Of a stretch of DNA of 64,000 nucleotides, positions 7,269-15,048 are shown one piece after another. Position numbers and translations under genes: made by a program. Each line of letters begins with the position of its first letter. The stretch's first letter is position 1. Under the pieces are notes generated by a model that ran no database searches, had not been told where the DNA came from, and saw only the letters and a program-made list of their open reading frames with translations. The stretch is from Micromonospora lupini (GTDB lineage: Bacteria > Actinomycetota > Actinomycetes > Mycobacteriales > Micromonosporaceae), in contig NZ_JAPENL010000002.1 in the NCBI RefSeq assembly GCF_026342015.1, positions 2,175,001-2,239,000 on the forward strand. The letters are read 5' to 3'.

Positions 7269-8578
7269 CCGCGACGGCCGACGCCGAGGCGGCCGCGAAC
7301 GAGTTGACGCCGCTCGCCGACTACCTGGGCAGCGTGCTGCGCAGGTTACGAGCGCTGCCGCCACTCGACCTCGACCTCACCCAGGCGCACGGCAACGTCC
7401 TCGCCGAGGACGTCGTCGCGCCGCACTCCTTCCCGGCCTTCGACCAGGCGGCCGTGGACGGCTACGCGGCCCGCTGGGAGGACATTTCCGGAGGGGGCCG
7501 GGGCCCGAGCTACGTCCCGGCCCCCTCCGGCACGCCCGGCGGCCGGACCATCCGGCTCAACGTGGTCGGCGACCTCGGCGCGGCGAGCTGGCGGCCGGTG
7601 CGCCTCACCCCGGGCTCGTGCTTCTCGGTGGCCGCCGGGGCGCCGCTGCCCGTCGCCGCGGACGTCGTGGTCCCGGTGGAGTGGACCGACCAGGGCATGG
7701 CCGCCGTCGAGATCTTCCGCACCCCCAAGCGGGGGTACGGGGTACGCCGCGCCGGCGAGGAGCTGCCCGCCGGCACGTTGCTCGCCCGCGCCGGCACGTA
7801 CGTCTCCCCGGCGCTCGTCGCGGTCTTCGCCGCCACCGGAATCGGCCACGTGGTGGTCCGGCCCAGCCCTCGCGTGGTCATCGTGGCCACCGGTGACGAA
7901 CTTGTCGACGTGGGTCGGGGCAGCCAGCCCGGCCAGGTGGTGGACGCCAACTCGCACGCGCTGACGGCCGCCGCGGCCGAGGTGGGCGCGCTGGCGTACC
8001 GGGTGGGGATCTGCGACGACGACCCGGAGGGGCTGCGCGGGCTGCTTGAGGACCAGACCCTGCGCGCTGACCTGATCATCACCACCGGGGGGACCGGCAC
8101 CGGCCCCGGCGACATGGTGCGTCGGATCCTGTCCCGCCGTGAGGGTGGCCGGGCCGGGCCGGTCACCTTCACCGACGTGGCGCTCTATCCCGGCACCGCG
8201 CTCGGGTTCGGCACCGTCGGCGCCGAGGAGGTGCCGGTGGTCTGCCTGCCCGGCGACCCGGGCGCCGCGTTGATCGGCTTCGAGGTGCTGGCTCGCCCCG
8301 CCATCCAACTGCTCGCCGGCGCCGAGCCGGTGTTCCGACCAAGCGTCCGCGCGCACCTGCTGGAGACCGTGTCGTCCCCCGGCGGGCTGCGCGAGTTCCG
8401 ACCGGCCCACGTGGCGGAGCGGCGCGGCGGCGGTTACACGGTGCAGCCGCTGCGCGGCGGCCCGTTCACCCTCTCCGGCCTGGCCGAGGCGAACGGGCTG
8501 CTGGTGCTCGGCGAGCGCGTCACCACCGCGGCCGCCGGCTCCACCGTGGACGTCCTGCTGCTCGACAGGCGTCGGTGA
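7265..8578 (+). CDS. glp: Gephyrin-like molybdotransferase Glp (MoeA family)
   Basis: A 437-residue MoeA/gephyrin-fold protein. MoeA enzymes insert molybdenum into molybdopterin. Visible family marks are FPAFDQAAVDGYA near residue 60, the GDELVDVG segment, IITTGGTGTGPGDMV (residues about 275-290) and the LPGDPGAALIGFEVL motif. The context decides the subtype: it follows galU and precedes rimJ and a glpR-type membrane gene. In Corynebacterium glutamicum this copy, Glp, binds FtsZ and its membrane receptor GlpR and helps coordinate division with polar growth. No other molybdenum-cofactor gene is nearby, which fits a division role. It starts within the galU stop (ATGA). Confidence 0.88.
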   Translation: MTATADAEAAANELTPLADYLGSVLRRLRALPPLDLDLTQAHGNVLAEDVVAPHSFPAFDQAAVDGYAARWEDISGGGRGPSYVPAPSGTPGGRTIRLNVVGDLGAASWRPVRLTPGSCFSVAAGAPLPVAADVVVPVEWTDQGMAAVEIFRTPKRGYGVRRAGEELPAGTLLARAGTYVSPALVAVFAATGIGHVVVRPSPRVVIVATGDELVDVGRGSQPGQVVDANSHALTAAAAEVGALAYRVGICDDDPEGLRGLLEDQTLRADLIITTGGTGTGPGDMVRRILSRREGGRAGPVTFTDVALYPGTALGFGTVGAEEVPVVCLPGDPGAALIGFEVLARPAIQLLAGAEPVFRPSVRAHLLETVSSPGGLREFRPAHVAERRGGGYTVQPLRGGPFTLSGLAEANGLLVLGERVTTAAAGSTVDVLLLDRRR

Positions 8579-8657
8579 GTGTGCCCGTCTGCTCGTCGGC
8601 GCCGTGCGTGCAGGGTCCACTTGCGCAGGAGCCGGTCCCGCGCGGGAGACTGTGCCG

Positions 8658-9308
8658 GTGAGCCTCTTCGGACCCGAGCGGGCGCCCGGCTGGCCGGCGG
8701 TGCTTGTCGACGGCCCGGTGCTGCTGCGGCCGTACCGGCGCTCCGACGCGGCGGCGTGGTCGGAGGTACGCCGGGCCAACCGGGCCTGGCTGGCGCCGTG
8801 GGAGTCGTCGCTGCCGGGCAGCTGGGACGAGCTGAACTCGCCGGCCGCCTTCCGCTGGGTGCACCGTGACCAGCGGCGTTCGGCCCGCGAGGGCGAGGGG
8901 ATGCCGTTCGCGGTCTGCCTGCGGGAAGTCGACCGGGACCGGCTGGTCGGGCACCTCAACGTCGGCAGCATCGTGCGCCGCGCCTACTGCTCCGGCTACG
9001 TCGGCTACTGGGTCGACGCCCGGGTCGCCGGGCAGGGCGTGATCCCGACGGCGCTCGCGCTCGCCGTGGACCACGCGTTCGGCCCGGGTGGGCTGCACCG
9101 GGTGGAGGTCAACATCCGGCCGGAGAACCGACCGTCGCGGCGGGTGGTGGAGAAACTGGGCTTCCGCGAGGAGTCGTACCACGTGCGCTACATGCACATC
9201 GACGGCGCCTGGCGGGACCACATCGGATACGCGATGACGAGCGAAGAGGTCGCCGCCGAGGGTGGTCTGCTGGCCCGCTGGCACCGGGTGCGCGCCACCA
9301 GCCGGTGA
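8658..9308 (+). CDS. RimJ/RimL-type GNAT N-acetyltransferase
   Basis: A 216-residue acetyl-CoA-dependent acetyltransferase. It opens with VLLRPYRRSDAAAWSEVRR, has the GNAT acetyl-CoA loop region around GYVGYWVDARVAGQGVIPTA, and a HRVEVNIRPENRPSRRVVEKLGF segment typical of RimJ/RimL, which modify the N-terminus of ribosomal proteins. The GTG at 8658 has GGAGA eight bases upstream. It is equivalent by position to M. tuberculosis Rv0995. The true substrate cannot be read from the sequence. Confidence 0.85.
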   Translation: MSLFGPERAPGWPAVLVDGPVLLRPYRRSDAAAWSEVRRANRAWLAPWESSLPGSWDELNSPAAFRWVHRDQRRSAREGEGMPFAVCLREVDRDRLVGHLNVGSIVRRAYCSGYVGYWVDARVAGQGVIPTALALAVDHAFGPGGLHRVEVNIRPENRPSRRVVEKLGFREESYHVRYMHIDGAWRDHIGYAMTSEEVAAEGGLLARWHRVRATSR

Positions 9309-9491
9309 GCCGTCCCACGGACGGGATCGGCGCGGCGCGGCGGCATGACGGTCGGCGCGCCGTAACCTGAAGTAACTGCAAGCTGCGGCAAGCGCTCATC
9401 GCCCGGACGATCTACGCACCCAGGCACGATCGGTGGAAGATCCTGCGGTCGGGGAGCGTTTGCTCCGAATTCGGTGACGGGAGGGGTGAGG

Positions 9492-10265
9492 GTGCCGACC
9501 TCGGTGCTCCTCGCCGTCCTCGCCGCCGCCGGCCTGCTCGCCCTGGCCCCGGCACTGGTTCGCCGGTACGACGCCACCGAGCGGCTGGTGGCGGAGCGGG
9601 CGCAGTCGACGGCGCGGGTGCTCCACCGCCGTCGACGGCGCCGTACTGTCCCGGGACGGCAGCCAGTTCACCCGCCACGCTCCCTCGTCGTTACTCTCAG
9701 TGAAGATGCGACTACGGGAAAGTTGGCCGCGCCGGTCTCCGCGCCCCCGGCGGCACGCCGCTCCGGCCGCCTGCGCGCCGTACCACAGGCCCCGAAGCGT
9801 TCCCGCCGTCGTCCGCCGCGCCGGCAGCACACCCCTGCCGTGTACCGGCGACGGCGGGTGCTGGCCGCGCTGCTGCTGCTCAACGTCGTCGAGCTGATCG
9901 GCGTGCTGTTCGTCAGCCCCGGCTTCTGGATCGGCTTCTCGGTCACCTTCCTGCTGCTGGCCCTGTACGTCGTACACCTGCGCGGGCGGGCCCTCGTCGG
10001 CCGCCGTCGACGCCGCGCGCGTGCCCGGGAGGCGGCGTGGCTGGCCGCCCGCCAGGCCGAGGTTCGCCGGGAACAGGCCCGCCGTGCGGCGGCCCGCCGG
10101 GAGGCGCAGCGCCGCCTTGCGGCCCAGCGCGAGGGGGTACGCCGAGCGGCCATGGGCCTCGACCGGCCCGGAGACCTGCCGGCGGCCGTCAACGGCGGCT
10201 CGGTCTCGTACCGTCGCTCCGGAGGGTTGCGCGGCCGCCCCTACGAGGCCGGACGCGGCGCCTGA
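9492..10265 (+). CDS. glpR: GlpR-type membrane receptor for Glp
   Basis: A 257-residue membrane protein. An N-terminal hydrophobic segment (residues 2-18, PTSVLLAVLAAAGLLAL) is followed by a basic loop, then a long hydrophobic stretch (about 125-163) that can hold two helices, and an Arg/Ala-rich, probably coiled-coil cytoplasmic tail (RRRARAREAAWLAARQAEVRREQ). This arrangement and its place after galU-glp-rimJ match GlpR of corynebacteria, the membrane partner of the gephyrin-like protein. GTG 9492 follows GGGAGG at a 7-base spacing; GTGs at 9474 and 9486 are weaker. Function is inferred from context and topology. Confidence 0.75.
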   Translation: MPTSVLLAVLAAAGLLALAPALVRRYDATERLVAERAQSTARVLHRRRRRRTVPGRQPVHPPRSLVVTLSEDATTGKLAAPVSAPPAARRSGRLRAVPQAPKRSRRRPPRRQHTPAVYRRRRVLAALLLLNVVELIGVLFVSPGFWIGFSVTFLLLALYVVHLRGRALVGRRRRRARAREAAWLAARQAEVRREQARRAAARREAQRRLAAQREGVRRAAMGLDRPGDLPAAVNGGSVSYRRSGGLRGRPYEAGRGA

Positions 10266-10293
10266 CTGCCCCCACCCCGCCTGGCCGGGGTGC

Positions 10294-10371
10294 GTGATCC
10301 ACTCCACGTCGCCGATGTGGGGGTATCCGCTCCGGCGGATGCCGCCAGATCGGCGGAACGGAGTGGATCAC
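10294..10371. repeat. 78-bp palindromic intergenic element
   Basis: Perfect 12-bp outer arms GTGATCCACTCC (10294-10305) and GGAGTGGATCAC (10360-10371) enclose further nested complementarity: CGCCGAT with ATCGGCG, and an ATCCGC-TCCG-GCGGAT hairpin. It follows the glpR stop and precedes the tRNA-Ala gene. It can act as a terminator for the galU-glpR operon or may be a dispersed repeat: the shorter string GATCCACTCC recurs at about 57678. Confidence 0.7.
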
Positions 10372-10488
10372 CGTGTGGTGTCAACGCTGCACCGGGGGCG
10401 GATTCGCGGTGAGGGCCGGCGACCTGTTAGCCTTGCTGCCGGCCCGCCCGGTGTAAGCCGGGTGGGACCGAAGCCGGTTCGCCGGTGG

Positions 10489-10565
10489 GGGGCTGTGGCG
10501 CAGACTGGTAGCGCACCTCGTTCGCATCGAGGGGGTCAGGGGTTCAAATCCCCTCAGCTCCACCA
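10489..10565 (+). tRNA. tRNA-Ala (anticodon CGC)
   Basis: The cloverleaf is complete: acceptor GGGGCTG pairs with CAGCTCC, the anticodon stem CCTCG/CGAGG holds loop TTCGCAT with anticodon CGC, and the T arm is AGGGGTTCAAATCCCCT. CCA is encoded (10563-10565). The 3' part (10538-10564) is the integration site of the mobile element that follows; the element supplies the same bases, so the tRNA stays intact. Confidence 0.97.
10538..10564 (+). other. attL (27-bp core, 3' end of tRNA-Ala)
   Basis: This 27-base stretch covers the T arm and acceptor 3' strand of tRNA-Ala and recurs without mismatch at 25552-25578. It is placed exactly where tyrosine integrases of AICEs recombine. The integrase gene ends 64 bases to the right. 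Confidence 0.93.
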
Positions 10566-10606
10566 GCACGACGGTTTACCTGGGGAAACCCGCCGACCAA
10601 GATCGG

Positions 10607-10625
10607 CGGGCACAGATCCGGCACA
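10607..10625 (+). repeat. 19-bp direct repeat, left element end
   Basis: The 19 bases 10607-10625 recur without mismatch at 25425-25443, inside the opposite end of the element. This copy is 43 bases inside attL, the other 108 bases inside attR. They may be integrase arm-type or excisionase binding sites. Confidence 0.6.
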
Positions 10626-10627
10626 GA

Positions 10628-11884
10628 TCAGCGAGATTCCGGGGCCTTCGGGCCCCGTTTTCGTTTGGCGCTCGCGTCGCGGAGCGCGCCGCTGATGATG
10701 TTGCGGCGGCGATCTTTCTTGGGCCACCAGTGGACGTAGGTTTCCAGCGTGATCCGCAGGCTGGAGTGCCGTAGCGCGTTCTGCACGTCGGTGGGATCGG
10801 CACCCGAGGTGATCAAGCGGGTGGCGAAGTAATGCCGCAGGGAGTGGAAGGTGCCCTCATCGGGCCAGCCGGCCGCGTTGCGCCAGGTCCGCCACATCTG
10901 CGACCACCGTTGGTCATGGATCGGCCGCCCCTGGTCATCGGTGAACAACAGCGGCACCATCCGACGCTTGGGCTCCCTACCCGGGTCCGGGGTGCCGGCA
11001 GTGATGTCGGGCAGCTCGACCAGAGCGGGTGGGTACGCACGGACGTGCTGGGCGAAGACGGCGGCTACGTGGTCGTCCAGGTCGACATCGCCGACTGAGC
11101 CTGCCTTCGGTGGGGCGAGGTAGAAGCCGCCGTAGGCGACCTTGTGAAACCGCAGTTGCTGAACGACGTGCAGTTCCTGACGCTCCGGGTCGACGCACCG
11201 GGTGCTGTCCTCCAGGCCGAGGACCTCCCCGAGTCGCAGTCCCTCACCAGCGCCGGCCCAGATGGCCGCCTGATACTCGTCAGGCACCACGTCGACCAGG
11301 GCGAGCACGTCGTCATCGGTCGGTACCCACTTGGGTGCGCGGGAGAAGCCCCGCAGGATCGCGAACAGCCGGATGGACTTGCAGGGGTTGTCGGGGATCA
11401 CCTTGTCCGCGACGGCGGAGTTCATGATGTTGTTCAGCAGGTCGAAGTACGTCTTCACCGATGATTGGGCGACGTTGTTCCGCAGCAGCGTGGCGACCCA
11501 CTCCAGGACGTCCGTGACGGTGATCGCACGGATGGCCCGGTCGCCGAAGTGCGGGTAGTGGTGGTGGCGTAGCCGGGATTCGGTGTGCCGCTGGTAGTCG
11601 AGGGCCTGACTGATCTGGCGGGACAGGCGCCATCGTTCGCCGTAGTCCTGGAATGTCAGCCGGCGCTCTCCCTGGTCGATCCGGGTTTCCTCGGCGATGC
11701 CGGCACGCGCCTTGGCGTCCCAGTCTTCCGCGTCGGCCTTGCGGTCGAAGAGTCGTTCCCGGGTTTCGCCGTTGCGGTCCACGTACCGGCAGCGCCACCG
11801 TTTGCCGCGCCCGTAACGCTTGGACTTCAAGCGCTCCTTGTTGGGGCCGCGTTTGGTCAGGTACCAGAGGTCATCGATTGCCAT
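10628..11884 (-). CDS. int: Tyrosine site-specific integrase
   Basis: A 418-residue phage-type recombinase that inserts and excises the element at tRNA-Ala. Catalytic residues are visible: R217 (GEGLRLGEVLGL), probable K260, H347-x2-R350 (FHSLRHYFATRL), H373 and nucleophile Y383 (LETYVHWW). The N-terminal part includes an AP2-like arm-binding region and a SAM-like core-binding domain (about residues 75-175). The ATG at 11884 directly follows the xis stop, so the two are coupled. It reads toward attL, as usual. The coding DNA close to its 3' end contains a plus-strand hairpin, discussed separately. Confidence 0.95.
   Translation of the reverse strand: MAIDDLWYLTKRGPNKERLKSKRYGRGKRWRCRYVDRNGETRERLFDRKADAEDWDAKARAGIAEETRIDQGERRLTFQDYGERWRLSRQISQALDYQRHTESRLRHHHYPHFGDRAIRAITVTDVLEWVATLLRNNVAQSSVKTYFDLLNNIMNSAVADKVIPDNPCKSIRLFAILRGFSRAPKWVPTDDDVLALVDVVPDEYQAAIWAGAGEGLRLGEVLGLEDSTRCVDPERQELHVVQQLRFHKVAYGGFYLAPPKAGSVGDVDLDDHVAAVFAQHVRAYPPALVELPDITAGTPDPGREPKRRMVPLLFTDDQGRPIHDQRWSQMWRTWRNAAGWPDEGTFHSLRHYFATRLITSGADPTDVQNALRHSSLRITLETYVHWWPKKDRRRNIISGALRDASAKRKRGPKAPESR
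10641..10663 (+). terminator. Hairpin with T-rich tail serving tRNA-Ala, inside the int 3' coding end
   Basis: GGGGCC-TTCG-GGCCCC followed by GTTTTCGTTT is a good rho-independent terminator for plus-strand transcription, that is, for tRNA-Ala. It lies within the last codons of the minus-strand integrase gene, so coding sequence doubles as a terminator. Confidence 0.7.
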
Positions 11885-11885
11885 G

Positions 11886-12080
11886 TCAGGCCGCCTGGTC
11901 TTCCAGCCAGGCCCGGACATCGGCGGGGTCGTAGCGCAGGTGTCGGCCGACCTTAAAAGCGCGGGGCCCGGTGCGGCGGTGCCGCCATTGGTAGAGGGTG
12001 CCGACGGGGATGCGCAGGAAGGCGGCTGTGTCGCTGATGGACCAGAGGTCCGGCAGCGGGATTGGGGTGGGTCCGGTCAT
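11886..12080 (-). CDS. xis: Excisionase (MerR-like helix-turn-helix)
   Basis: A 64-residue DNA-binding protein: WSISDTAAFLRIPVGTLYQW (helix-turn-helix) followed by HLRYDPADVRAWLEDQ, the standard wing and last helix of AICE excisionases. It bends DNA at att sites to favour excision. The ATG overlaps the stop of the upstream small gene (ATGA), and its own stop nearly touches the integrase ATG, so small gene, xis and int form one coupled operon. Confidence 0.92.
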   Translation of the reverse strand: MTGPTPIPLPDLWSISDTAAFLRIPVGTLYQWRHRRTGPRAFKVGRHLRYDPADVRAWLEDQAA

Positions 12081-12280
12081 CGTGGCTCCTTCCGGGTGAT
12101 GGTGATGTAGGTGCGGCTTTCGCCGCTGTAGCCGGCGGGTCGGATGCTGGTGCGGCAGGTGACCCGTTCGCGGCCGTAGTAGGCGGTGAGCTGGGCGGCG
12201 ATGGTCGCGGCGTGAGCGGTGACCGTGCCGGTCGGGCCGATGAGTCGGACCGCGACCAGGGGGCGGGGACGTGTGGGCAT
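12077..12280 (-). CDS. Small AICE protein of unknown function (67 aa)
   Basis: A basic 67-residue protein (MPTRPRPLVAVRLIGPTGT, ending TYITITRKEPR) between the replication gene and xis. Short proteins of this type are commonly found at this position in AICEs, but no function is established. Overlaps the xis start by four bases. RBS GGAGCG precedes the ATG. A 16-bp palindrome 75 bases upstream probably controls this small gene-xis-int operon. Confidence 0.65.
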   Translation of the reverse strand: MPTRPRPLVAVRLIGPTGTVTAHAATIAAQLTAYYGRERVTCRTSIRPAGYSGESRTYITITRKEPR

Positions 12281-12354
12281 GGCGCTCCTTCCAGGTCGGG
12301 TGGGTCGCGTGTTGCGTGCGCTGTGGAGTTGTCAAGGAACGGCTTCACAGGCGT

Positions 12355-12370
12355 TGACACGTACGTGTCA
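12355..12370. promoter_or_regulatory. Perfect 16-bp palindrome TGACACGTACGTGTCA, copy 1
   Basis: Perfect dyad, identical to copies at 16555-16570 and 18698-18713. This copy overlaps the RepSA stop codon and sits upstream of the small gene-xis-int operon. The element's repressor binding site is the likeliest role. Confidence 0.8.
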
Positions 12371-13960
12371 AGCAGCCAGGGGTCGGACCGCACGAGCGGC
12401 GGTGAGTTCGTCGGCCAGGGCGTCGATGCCGGCCAGGTGTTGTGCGCGGGCCATGGCGGCGGCGGTGTTGGCGAGCAGCGCGTCACCAGTGGTGATCCAG
12501 CCAGTGGCTTGGTAGCCGAGTTCGTAGATGACGCGCTCGGTCTGCTCGTCGTCCCAGGTGTGCGGGTGGCCCTCGGTGCGGCGCCAGATGGTCCGCTGCA
12601 ACCGGAGGAAACCGAGGGTGACGGAGAAGGCGCGGCTCTTGGTGGCGATGTGTCCGCCGTAGCCGAACTGGTGTGCCCAGCGGCGAAGCCTCGCGTAGTC
12701 GGGGTGCTCGCCGATGTCCCAGCATGCGCGGATGAGCCGGCCGAGGTGGGTGCCCGGGTCGCCGTGAATCTCGACGGAGAGGTCGTCGACGCGGCGCAGG
12801 CTCAGGCCGGTTACCTCGGTGCTCTTGGTGACGTACTTGGCGATGTAGCCGGTGATCTGGGCGAGGTTGACTTCGTGGCCGGGGGCGTTGACGTGCTTGA
12901 GGTCCAGGCCCTTGTCGCCCCAGGCGATGTGCCAGCCCTGCCCACCGTTGGCGGGGTGCGACGCGGAGGTGTAGGCCGTCTTGAGGAAGGCGGCTTCCAC
13001 GGCGTCGGCGAACATCTGCCGGGTGATGGCCGCCGGCGGCGGGACGATCGCCTCAGGGCAGTCGGGGTTGTAGCCGTCGAGGCGGATGAGTGCGTGGTAG
13101 TGGATGACGCCGCGTACCTGGAACTCGTAGACCTTGATGTAGCGGCGGCGCAGGTCGACGCCGTGGGTGCGGCCGAGGCGGCGTAGTTCCCGGTCGGCTT
13201 GTTGGATGGTGCGGCGCCACAGCTCGGGTGCCTCGTGGTTCCAGACGACTTGGCCGACGTGGTCGTAGCAGTCCAGGCACAGCGGCTGCCCGAGGTGGGT
13301 GTCTGCGGCCTTGTGGCGTTGCCCGCAGCGCAGCTCCTGGCCGTGGGGGCAGGTCCGGCCGAAGGGGTGGCAGACCGAGGGCCGGCAGGTGCAGCCGTCC
13401 TTCTTCCGGCAGTCGGCGGCGTGGACCTTCACGACTCGGTGGTGCACCGGTCCGAACGACGGGGCGGTGGCGGTGAGGAAGATAGCGATGTGCTCGTTGA
13501 GCGGGGGTAGTCCCCATCGGTCGCCTTGCAGGCCGGCTTTGATGAGGTGGTAGGTGTCGCGGCGGTACAGCTCGGCGCAGGACGGGCAGACGGCGGCGCG
13601 GCGGTTGCCGCAGGGGGTGTAGATCGCGCCGTCGGGCATGTCCTCGGTGTCGACGGTGGCCATGCGGTTGCCGTCGGCGTCGTTGACGTGGATCTGCCCG
13701 GCCAGGCGGATCGGGTGCTTGCACGCCGAGGCGGCGCGGACGTGGCCGAGCCATTCGGGGTAGTCGGGGTCTTGGGCGCGGGCACGGCCGGAGGCGACGG
13801 TGCGGGGATCGTGGCCGCGCACCCACCCGTCAGCGGCGCGGTTGCGGGTGGTGCGGGTGGGCGTAGCCCAGGGCCAGTAGTCGTTTCCTGCTACAGCGGA
13901 GGCTCCCGTGCCCGAAACCGTGGTGGTTTCGGGCGCGAGAGGCAGCGTCGAGGAGGTCAC
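12368..13960 (-). CDS. repSA: RepSA-type rolling-circle replication initiator
   Basis: A 530-residue replication initiator of the RepSA family. It has several Cys/His clusters (CGNRRAAVCPSC at about 117-128; DCRKKDGCTCRPSVCHPFGRTC at 183-204), a FLTATAPSFGPVHH motif (161-174) and HYH at 287-289, the two-histidine metal motif of HUH initiators; a catalytic tyrosine further on is not assigned with certainty. The GTG at 13960 overlaps the upstream gene's stop (GTGA). Length is typical for the family. It should nick the element's replication origin after excision; the origin was not identified. Confidence 0.9.
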   Translation of the reverse strand: MTSSTLPLAPETTTVSGTGASAVAGNDYWPWATPTRTTRNRAADGWVRGHDPRTVASGRARAQDPDYPEWLGHVRAASACKHPIRLAGQIHVNDADGNRMATVDTEDMPDGAIYTPCGNRRAAVCPSCAELYRRDTYHLIKAGLQGDRWGLPPLNEHIAIFLTATAPSFGPVHHRVVKVHAADCRKKDGCTCRPSVCHPFGRTCPHGQELRCGQRHKAADTHLGQPLCLDCYDHVGQVVWNHEAPELWRRTIQQADRELRRLGRTHGVDLRRRYIKVYEFQVRGVIHYHALIRLDGYNPDCPEAIVPPPAAITRQMFADAVEAAFLKTAYTSASHPANGGQGWHIAWGDKGLDLKHVNAPGHEVNLAQITGYIAKYVTKSTEVTGLSLRRVDDLSVEIHGDPGTHLGRLIRACWDIGEHPDYARLRRWAHQFGYGGHIATKSRAFSVTLGFLRLQRTIWRRTEGHPHTWDDEQTERVIYELGYQATGWITTGDALLANTAAAMARAQHLAGIDALADELTAARAVRPLAA

Positions 13961-14826
13961 GCAGAGGCTCCAACAGCGGTGCCGTTGTGGGTCTTGTCGT
14001 TGATCGTGGTCCGGTTGGTAGTCAGGGCCGTCAGGATGTCGGCGGCCGTGTGGGTGGGGACGCGCAGTCGCACAGCGAGCTGACCCGGGGTGATCGGCTC
14101 ACCATGGGCTTTCGCGTGGGCGTCGACGACGATCCGGGCACCTGACAGCAGCGCCGCAGCGGGCTTGACCGCTGGGATCGGTGCAGCCGGCGGGGTCGCC
14201 GGAGCCGGGGTGTCCTCGGTCGGGGTGGTCTGTGGTGCTGCGATCGCGGGGGTGGTCTTCTGCGCCTCAGTTGCGGGCTCGTCAGTTGTGATCTCTTCGG
14301 TGGGTGCGGTGGCCGTGGTGGTCGCGGCTGCCGGGCGGACCTTCGCGTCGGCGGTGGTGTCGGGTGACGACGCCGGGGCGGAGGTGGCCGGCTCGGGTGC
14401 CGGGACATGGTTGGTGGGCCGGGTTGCGGTGAAGACGAGCTTGGACAGGGCGAAGAAGGCCAGCGCGGGCAGCGCGGAGACCATCCATCCGAAGACGGTC
14501 GGCTTGGCGACGGCCAACTGTGCGGTCAGGGACAGTCCGACGGCGGCGATGAGCAGGAACATCGGGTAGCCGATCGGGCCGCTGGTCTTGCGGCGGCGGA
14601 TGATGACGATCATTGCGGCGATCGGGATGAGTTCGGTGATGACCGCGTTGGCCCACCCGAACCAGTCAGCGGTGCCGGTCGGGCTGTTGCTGATGGTCCA
14701 GTCATGGACGTGGTTGAACGAGGCGGCACCGGCCATGGCACCGACGAGCAGCACGATGAGGACCAGGACGCCGTCCTGGAGACGTGCGATGAACGGGGAC
14801 TTGGGCGTAGGCGTAGGCGTCGTCAT
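13957..14826 (-). CDS. DUF2637 membrane protein (SpdB-like spread protein)
   Basis: A 289-residue protein. N-terminal helices (QDGVLVLIVLLVGAMAGAAS; AVITELIPIAAMIVII; YPMFLLIAAVGLSLTAQLAV; MVSALPALAFFAL) form a four-pass DUF2637 membrane domain. A long Thr/Ala/Pro-rich linker (about 140-225) leads to a winged-helix-like C-terminus (GEPITPGQLAVRLRVPTHTAADIL), so it can be a membrane-tethered DNA-binding protein. Such proteins accompany AICE transfer genes and are thought to aid spread between mycelial compartments. It starts within the stop of the preceding gene (ATGA) and overlaps repSA. Confidence 0.8.
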   Translation of the reverse strand: MTTPTPTPKSPFIARLQDGVLVLIVLLVGAMAGAASFNHVHDWTISNSPTGTADWFGWANAVITELIPIAAMIVIIRRRKTSGPIGYPMFLLIAAVGLSLTAQLAVAKPTVFGWMVSALPALAFFALSKLVFTATRPTNHVPAPEPATSAPASSPDTTADAKVRPAAATTTATAPTEEITTDEPATEAQKTTPAIAAPQTTPTEDTPAPATPPAAPIPAVKPAAALLSGARIVVDAHAKAHGEPITPGQLAVRLRVPTHTAADILTALTTNRTTINDKTHNGTAVGASA

Positions 14827-15032
14827 GACGCCGCCTTGTTGGCGGGGGCTGGGTCGGCGAAAAGGGAGAAGCTGAGGACGACTGCCTCGATGTAGCCGTT
14901 GCTACGCAGGTCGTTCGTGATTTTGATGATGTCGGCCATGGAGCGGATGTGCCGCTTGCAGGGCCATTCGACGGACATGAAGCCGATGCCCTGAGGGGCC
15001 GTGTAGGTGAACGAGATCATGTAGCGGTGCAT
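14823..15032 (-). CDS. Small AICE protein (69 aa)
   Basis: MHRYMISFTYTAPQGIGFMS starts a 69-residue protein without membrane segments. A DNRSNGY-like turn and a hydrophobic VVLSFSLF strand suggest a small alpha/beta fold. Proteins of this type often sit ahead of the DUF2637 gene in AICEs. RBS GGAAGGAC precedes the ATG. Function unknown. Confidence 0.65.
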   Translation of the reverse strand: MHRYMISFTYTAPQGIGFMSVEWPCKRHIRSMADIIKITNDLRSNGYIEAVVLSFSLFADPAPANKAAS

Positions 15033-15048
15033 GACGGTGTCCTTCCGG

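Noticed and set aside
7265-8578. Molybdenum cofactor locus
   Set aside because: Only the MoeA-like gene is present and the neighbours are those of the glp/glpR division cluster; no moaA-E, mog or molybdoenzyme gene occurs.
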